Shown: one piece after another, positions 5,149 to 9,270 of the stretch | How the letters are laid out: every line of letters begins with the position of its first letter | Numbering within the stretch: position 1 is the stretch's first letter | Assembly: GCA_937883885.1 (NCBI GenBank) | Contig: CAKZXL010000513.1 | Coordinates: forward strand, 1-9,270 | Length of the DNA stretch: 9,270 nt | Source: an uncultured Aquincola sp. | GTDB taxonomy: Bacteria > Pseudomonadota > Gammaproteobacteria > Burkholderiales > Burkholderiaceae | Reading direction: 5' to 3' | Notes under the pieces: model-generated | Databases searched by the model: none | Told to the model about the DNA's origin: nothing | The model's input: the letters and a program-made list of their open reading frames with translations, nothing else | Position numbers and translations under genes: made by a program

Positions 5149-7906
5149 GCACCGCGGCCACGCCGGCGCGCAGTCGCGCAAAGTCGATCGGCTTGGTCCA
5201 GTAGGCCAGCGCACCGGCGCGGGTGGCGGCTTCCACCTCCTGCGGCATCGCGCTGGCCGACAGCGCGATCACCGGCAGCGCGGCGGTCTGCGGGTCGGCC
5301 GCCAGCCGCTGCAGCACCTCCAGCCCGTGCATGTCGGGCAGCTGCATGTCCAGCAGCACCAGGTCGGGTTGCAGGTCGGCCGCGCGCCGCAGGCCCTCCT
5401 GCCCGGTGGCGCACACCACCACGCGCACCTGGCTGTGCTGCTGGAAATAGGTCTCCACCAGCATCGCGTTCACCGGGTTGTCCTCGATGTACAGCACGGT
5501 GCCGGTCAGCGCGTCGCTGTCTTCGCTGCCGGCCAGCGGCAGTGGGGCAAAGGCACTCGACTCGGCGGCGCCCTCCGGCCGCACGTGCGGCAAGGCCACG
5601 GTGACGGTGGTGCCGCGGCCTTCGCGGCTGTCGAAGCGCAGCTCGCCGCCCAGCAGCTCGACCAGCCGCTTGGTGATGAACAGGCCGATGCCCGTGCCCT
5701 CGATGGCCGAACGCTCGCGGCCCAGGCGGTTGAAGGCCTGGAACAGGCCCTCCAGCTGTTCGGCCGACATGCCCAGGCCGTTGTCTTCCACCCGCAGCAG
5801 CACCCGCCCGCCTTCGATGCCGGCGCCCACCCGCACCCGGCCGCCCGGGCGGTTGTACTTGATGGCATTGCTCACCAGGTTCATCAGCACCTGGCGCAGC
5901 CGCACGGGGTCGGTGCGGGTGAGCAGCGGGCCGGCCGGCCCATCGGCCATCTGCAGCCGCACCTGCTGGCGGCGGGCCAGCGGCTCGTTGAGCTGCACCA
6001 CGCTGACCAGCTTGGCCATCACGTCCACGTCGGACAGCTCCACCGTCAGCTCGCCCGCCTCGATGCGCGAGACGTCCATCAGGTCGTCGATCAGCTCGGT
6101 GAGCTGGCGCGCTGCCGCCATCACATGGCCCAGCTGCTCGCGGCCTTCGTCGTCGCCGCGCTCGGACGCGCGCGCATGCTGCAGCTGCGTGAAGCCCAGC
6201 ACCGCATTGAGCGGCGTGCGCAGTTCATGGCTGACGTGCGAGAGAAAGCGCGTCTTGGCCCGGTTGGCCGCCTGCGCATGCGCCAGCGCCGTGCGCGAGG
6301 CCTTGTGGCGGTCGAGCGAGACGCCGAACGACAGCTCGCGCGACAGCTCGCCCAGCAGGCTGGCCAGCTCGTCGTCGAAGTCGACGCCGCGGGCGGCGCA
6401 CAGCGTGAGCACGCCCACATGCTCGTCGTCCACGGTGATGGGCACCGCGGCCATCGGCGCCTCGTCGGCCGGCGCATCGATGGCGGCCTGGCCGGACTGG
6501 AGCGCACGCTGGGTGAGCGCGGCATCGCGTGCGGCCCAGGCGGGCGGGCGCTCGGTGCCGGGCCGGCCGGAACGCTGGGCGCTGCGCACCACGCGCAGCC
6601 CGCCGGGCTCGCGCAGCGTCACCCAGGCCCGCTCGGCCAGGCCCGAGGCCATGCAGGCGCGGCACACCTCGTCGAACAAGCCGTCGGTGCCCACCTGCCG
6701 CGCGATCGCCTGGCCGGTGGCCGACAAGGCCTCGTAGAAGCGGCGCAACCGCACCGCGCGCTGCTCGCTGGCCTGCAGCTCGGCCGCGCGCAGCGCATTG
6801 CGCTCGATCAGCCGGTTGATCTCGGCCGCCACCTCGCCGAACTGGCCCGGCAGGCTGGCGTCGGCCTGCACCTCGGTCTCGCCGGCCTGCAGCCGGCGTG
6901 CGGTGTCGGCGATGCTGCGCAAGGCACCGGTCAGCCGGCGCGCGGCCAGGAAGGCCGCGGCCAGCCCCAGGCTGATGACCAGCACCGCGGCCAGCAGGCC
7001 GCGCCACAGCTCGCCATCGGCACGCGCATACACCTCGGCCACCGGCATGCCGGCCAGCGCATCCAGGCCGTGCTTGCCCACGGCCGCGGCCGCAAAGGCG
7101 CGGCGCTGCCCGTCCAGGCCGTTGGCCACCACCATGCGGCTGTCGCCACCCAGCGTCACCATGTCCAGCGGCATCGGCACCGCGCGGCCCATCCAGCGCT
7201 CGGGGTCGGGCAGGCGGGTGACCACCAGGTGGCGGTCCTTCACCAGCGACAAGGTGCTGCCGACGCCCCCCAGCTCGGTCTGCAGCGCCGCGTTCAGCGA
7301 CTGCATGTCGATCACGGCCACCACCAAGCCCAGCTTGCCGCCGCTGGCACTGCGCACCGGCAAGGTCAGGTACATCACCATGCGGCCGCTGACCGGGCCG
7401 CGGCGCGGCTCGCTGAGCAAGAAGCCTTCGGCCGCCATGCCCTGCCGGAACCACGGCACGTCGGCAAACGAAGCCCTGGGCACGATGGGCTGGGCCGAGC
7501 ACAGGTGGCTGCCGTCGCCCCGGAAAAACCCGATGTTGGTGTACGACACGCCGCTGCCCACCACGCCGCGCACCAGGTTCTCGCAGGCGTCGACTTCCAG
7601 CGTGCGCATGCTCTGGCGCGTGGCCAGGAAGTTGAGCAGGTGCTCGGCCTGGTCGAGCTGGTCGCGCGCCTGATCGGCCACCGCATCGGCCCGCTGGCGC
7701 AGCAGCTGCAGGGCGCGCTGCTCGGCGTCAGTGCGCGCTTCCAGGATGCTGCCCGCCTGCAGCACCACCAGCGGCACCGCCACCGCAGCCACGATCAGCA
7801 GCAGCCGCCCGAGCAGGTAATCCGGCCGGCGGCGCCGCGGGCGGCGGTCTGTGGAAGCATCCGTGGAAGCGGTCAGTGGGCCCATCGACACAACACAATC
7901 GGACAT
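5135..7906 (-). CDS. Hybrid sensor histidine kinase: Cache, HAMP, GAF, HisKA, HATPase, receiver (923 aa)
   Basis: A membrane kinase that should autophosphorylate and pass phosphate to its own receiver. Parts in order: basic N-tail (RRPRRRR), TM1 (31-51), periplasmic double-Cache-like domain (about 55-295, with C108 and C136 as a possible disulfide), TM2 (302-323), HAMP (about 320-375), GAF (about 385-535), HisKA with H560 in SHELRTPLN, HATPase with N-box N680 (SNAIKYN), G1 DNGLG at 708-712 and G2 GTGIGL, then a C-terminal receiver (about 800-920) with IEDN acidic residues, phospho-acceptor D853 in LLDMQLPD, and a conserved lysine in TKP. No Hpt domain and no DNA-binding output is present, so a separate phosphotransfer partner is expected elsewhere. 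The start at 7906 is the best compromise; 7885 and 7945 are in-frame alternatives and none has a good Shine-Dalgarno. The frame stays open up to 8161, but that part lies over the ABC gene. The gene is 91 bp downstream of the ABC gene and convergent with the cyclases. Confidence 0.93.
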   Translation of the reverse strand: MSDCVVSMGPLTASTDASTDRRPRRRRPDYLLGRLLLIVAAVAVPLVVLQAGSILEARTDAEQRALQLLRQRADAVADQARDQLDQAEHLLNFLATRQSMRTLEVDACENLVRGVVGSGVSYTNIGFFRGDGSHLCSAQPIVPRASFADVPWFRQGMAAEGFLLSEPRRGPVSGRMVMYLTLPVRSASGGKLGLVVAVIDMQSLNAALQTELGGVGSTLSLVKDRHLVVTRLPDPERWMGRAVPMPLDMVTLGGDSRMVVANGLDGQRRAFAAAAVGKHGLDALAGMPVAEVYARADGELWRGLLAAVLVISLGLAAAFLAARRLTGALRSIADTARRLQAGETEVQADASLPGQFGEVAAEINRLIERNALRAAELQASEQRAVRLRRFYEALSATGQAIARQVGTDGLFDEVCRACMASGLAERAWVTLREPGGLRVVRSAQRSGRPGTERPPAWAARDAALTQRALQSGQAAIDAPADEAPMAAVPITVDDEHVGVLTLCAARGVDFDDELASLLGELSRELSFGVSLDRHKASRTALAHAQAANRAKTRFLSHVSHELRTPLNAVLGFTQLQHARASERGDDEGREQLGHVMAAARQLTELIDDLMDVSRIEAGELTVELSDVDVMAKLVSVVQLNEPLARRQQVRLQMADGPAGPLLTRTDPVRLRQVLMNLVSNAIKYNRPGGRVRVGAGIEGGRVLLRVEDNGLGMSAEQLEGLFQAFNRLGRERSAIEGTGIGLFITKRLVELLGGELRFDSREGRGTTVTVALPHVRPEGAAESSAFAPLPLAGSEDSDALTGTVLYIEDNPVNAMLVETYFQQHSQVRVVVCATGQEGLRRAADLQPDLVLLDMQLPDMHGLEVLQRLAADPQTAALPVIALSASAMPQEVEAATRAGALAYWTKPIDFARLRAGVAAVLKAG

Positions 7907-7983
7907 CGGGCAATGGCCCAGCACCGGCAGGCGACATGCCGCCATCGGCAGTACACCATGCACAGGTGGTGGCGCACCATCCA

Positions 7984-8008
7984 CCGCGCGAGAAGCCTCA
8001 GCGCGCGG
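7984..8008 (-). other. Hairpin across the ABC gene stop codon
   Basis: Arms CCGCGCG (7984-7990) and CGCGCGG (8002-8008) form a perfect 7-bp stem with an 11-nt loop that contains the ABC stop codon (8000-7998). It lies at the start of the 91-bp gap before the kinase. No T-run follows on the minus strand, so it is not a standard intrinsic terminator. It could reduce read-through or protect the upstream message. CG-only arms are easy to find in DNA of this composition. Confidence 0.3.
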
Positions 8009-8648
8009 GCTGATCCAGGTCAAGCACCGCCGCCAGCGGCACGCCGGCCAGCAGCGGCGGCCGGCCGTAGTCGGCCACCAGCCAGGCGCGCCGCTCGCCT
8101 CGCGCCGCCTGGGTGAGCAGCGCCGCCAGGCAGCGGCTGGAAGGCGCGTCGAGCGCGGCAAAGGGGTTGTCCAGCAGCGTGAGCGCGGCGCCGCTGGCGC
8201 CGGCCGCCACCAGCCCTACCTTGCGTCGGCTGCCGGTGGACAGCATCTCGAGGCGCTTGCCCAGGTGCTCCGCCAGGGCAAAGCCTTCCACCAGCGCCTG
8301 TTCCGCGGTGGGCTGCCAGCCGGCGTGGCGGGCGCGGCGGGCGGCCAGCCAGTCGTGCGCGGTCACGGCGTCGTCGGCGGCATCGGTGGCGTCGTCGGCA
8401 TACAGGCTGGGCGGGCAGCGCAGCACCTGGCCGGCGGTGGGCACCAGCACGCCGGCGACGATGCGCAGCAGCGTGGTCTTGCCGCTGCCATCGCCGCCTT
8501 GCAGCAGCGTCAGGCCGGGGCGCAGATACAGGTCCAGGCCCTGGAACAGCGGCGCGCTTGCACCGGCGAAGGTGAAGGCCAGGCCGCGGGCTTGGAACAC
8601 GGGGTCTTGCGGGTCGGGGGCGGTCATGTCGTGGGCCGGGGGGTTCAT
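7998..8648 (-). CDS. Small stand-alone ABC ATPase with degenerate catalytic motifs (216 aa)
   Basis: A single nucleotide-binding domain of about the size of CcmA-type or ABC-2-type ATPases. Walker A is intact (GGDGSGKTT, 51-59) and the signature is present as LSTGS (136-140) followed by RRK. Walker B reads TLLDN (157-161), so the catalytic glutamate is replaced by Asn161, while the D-loop is conserved (FAALD, 163-167). The H-loop histidine is also missing: the segment reads LVADYGR (190-196). The Q-loop glutamine is not obvious. ATP binding looks retained and hydrolysis is probably weak or absent. No permease gene lies in the window. The start at 8648 overlaps the stop of the upstream pseudouridine synthase gene as ATGA, which suggests coupled translation; M8 (8627) is an alternative start. 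Substrate and partner cannot be told from the sequence. Confidence 0.85.
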   Translation of the reverse strand: MNPPAHDMTAPDPQDPVFQARGLAFTFAGASAPLFQGLDLYLRPGLTLLQGGDGSGKTTLLRIVAGVLVPTAGQVLRCPPSLYADDATDAADDAVTAHDWLAARRARHAGWQPTAEQALVEGFALAEHLGKRLEMLSTGSRRKVGLVAAGASGAALTLLDNPFAALDAPSSRCLAALLTQAARGERRAWLVADYGRPPLLAGVPLAAVLDLDQPAR

Positions 8649-9270
8649 GTGCCGTCCAGCCGCAGCTGGCGCCGGCTGACGAAGCGGCGAAGCTGGCCGC
8701 TCAGCGGGTCGGTGAAGCTGATCTCACGGGCCAGCAGCTGCAGCGGCCGGCGGTAGTCGGGCGGCGCGTCCGCCGGCGACTCGGGCCAGTGGTGGGGGTA
8801 GATGCGGTCGCCCAGGATAGGCACGCCCAGCGACTGCATGTGCACCCGCAGCTGGTGGCGGCGCCCGGTGTGCGGCTGCAGCCGGTAGTGGGCGATCTCG
8901 GTGCAACGAGCGGCTTCTTCGTCGTGCAGCGCGCCGGGCGGCGGCGGGCCCAGGCACTCGATCAGCTCGACCCGGCTGTGGGCATTGGGCTCGCCGGGCT
9001 GTTCCACCATCTGCATGAAGGCATCGCCGGGGCGTTCTTCCAGCTTGCTGGACAGCTCGGCGGGCAAAGGCCGGTTGGGCGGCCAGGGCGCCAGCGCTTC
9101 GTACACCTTGCGGGCCTGGCGCTCGCGCAGCACCGCCTGGTAGGCGTTGCGCACCTCGGGCTTGACGATGTAGAGCAGCACGCCGGCGGTTTCGCGGTCC
9201 AGCCGGTGCATGGGCACCAGGGTGTCGATGCCCAGCAGCCGCTTGAGCCGCACGGTGACGGTTTCCTGCA
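8645..9270 (-). CDS. RluA-family pseudouridine synthase (N-terminus cut by window edge)
   Basis: The enzyme turns specific uridines in rRNA or tRNA into pseudouridine. The visible 207 residues carry the family's catalytic motif HRLDRETAG, with the nucleophilic Asp at 9199-9197, and the C-terminal block HTGRRHQLRVHM, followed by GVPILGDRIYP. The frame is open to the right edge (reading QETVTVRLKR just before the visible GTG at 9253), and that segment looks like normal family sequence. The gene therefore starts outside the window and 9253 is not its true start. A region of about 45 residues between the motifs (around ELSSKLEERPGDAFMQ) is more variable. Which RNA position is modified cannot be judged; RluA-like and TruC-like roles are both possible. 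The stop overlaps the ABC start (ATGA), so the two are probably co-transcribed. Confidence 0.92.
   Translation of the reverse strand, partial: QETVTVRLKRLLGIDTLVPMHRLDRETAGVLLYIVKPEVRNAYQAVLRERQARKVYEALAPWPPNRPLPAELSSKLEERPGDAFMQMVEQPGEPNAHSRVELIECLGPPPPGALHDEEAARCTEIAHYRLQPHTGRRHQLRVHMQSLGVPILGDRIYPHHWPESPADAPPDYRRPLQLLAREISFTDPLSGQLRRFVSRRQLRLDGT

Noticed and set aside
3588..5204. A 538-codon plus-strand frame overlapping the second cyclase
   Set aside because: It is almost entirely Arg/Pro/Gly/Ala with no domain signal; it is a shadow of the cyclase gene.
5327..8116. A 929-codon open frame on the plus strand opposite the kinase
   Set aside because: It has shadow composition (His, Gln, Arg, Ala) and no motifs, and it is antisense to a kinase with every catalytic box in place.
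7907..8161. N-terminal extension of the kinase up to 8161
   Set aside because: Most of it overlaps the ABC ATPase coding region in another frame, and the translation (Arg/Trp/Pro-rich) has no domain character.

Overview
The window is very GC-rich (about 70% by eye). Codons end almost always in G or C, and open frames run for kilobases on the wrong strands. Together with the gene content (Cache sensor, GGDEF proteins, hybrid histidine kinase, RluA enzyme) this suggests a free-living, motile beta-proteobacterium, most likely a Burkholderiales relative of Rubrivivax, Leptothrix or Roseateles. The placement is an inference from composition and family resemblance. I see no tRNA, rRNA, insertion sequence, CRISPR array or phage gene.

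Layout, left to right. (1) 1-734, minus strand: the N-terminal 244 residues of a membrane sensor with a periplasmic Cache-like domain, probably a methyl-accepting chemotaxis protein, cut by the left edge. (2) 735-1051: a divergent control region. It holds a strong sigma-28 (FliA)-type promoter facing left, a weaker one facing right, a leader hairpin, and a possible 27-codon leader ORF that ends in an ATGA overlap with the next gene. (3) 1052-3145 and 3145-5148, plus strand: two tandem, translationally coupled diguanylate cyclases of the same design (signal peptide, periplasmic TPR helices, coiled coil, one membrane helix, cytoplasmic GGDEF). (4) 5135-7906, minus strand: a 923-residue hybrid histidine kinase (membrane helix, periplasmic Cache, membrane helix, HAMP, GAF, HisKA, HATPase, receiver), converging on and overlapping the second cyclase by 14 bp. 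(5) 7998-8648, minus: a lone small ABC ATPase with degenerate catalytic motifs. (6) 8645-9270, minus: an RluA-family pseudouridine synthase, cut by the right edge and joined to the ABC gene by an ATGA overlap.

The locus is mainly a sensory and signalling cluster: one probable chemoreceptor, two c-di-GMP synthases and one hybrid kinase, each with an extracytoplasmic sensing part. The most informative detail is that the two cyclases both keep the catalytic GGEEF site but differ at the allosteric I-site: REDD (intact RxxD) in the first, AADD (lost) in the second. One operon may therefore make a product-inhibited and an uninhibited cyclase together. The sigma-28-type promoter suggests that part of the cluster belongs to the flagellar/chemotaxis regulon. 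All domains belong to known families; the possible novelty lies in the arrangement and regulation.
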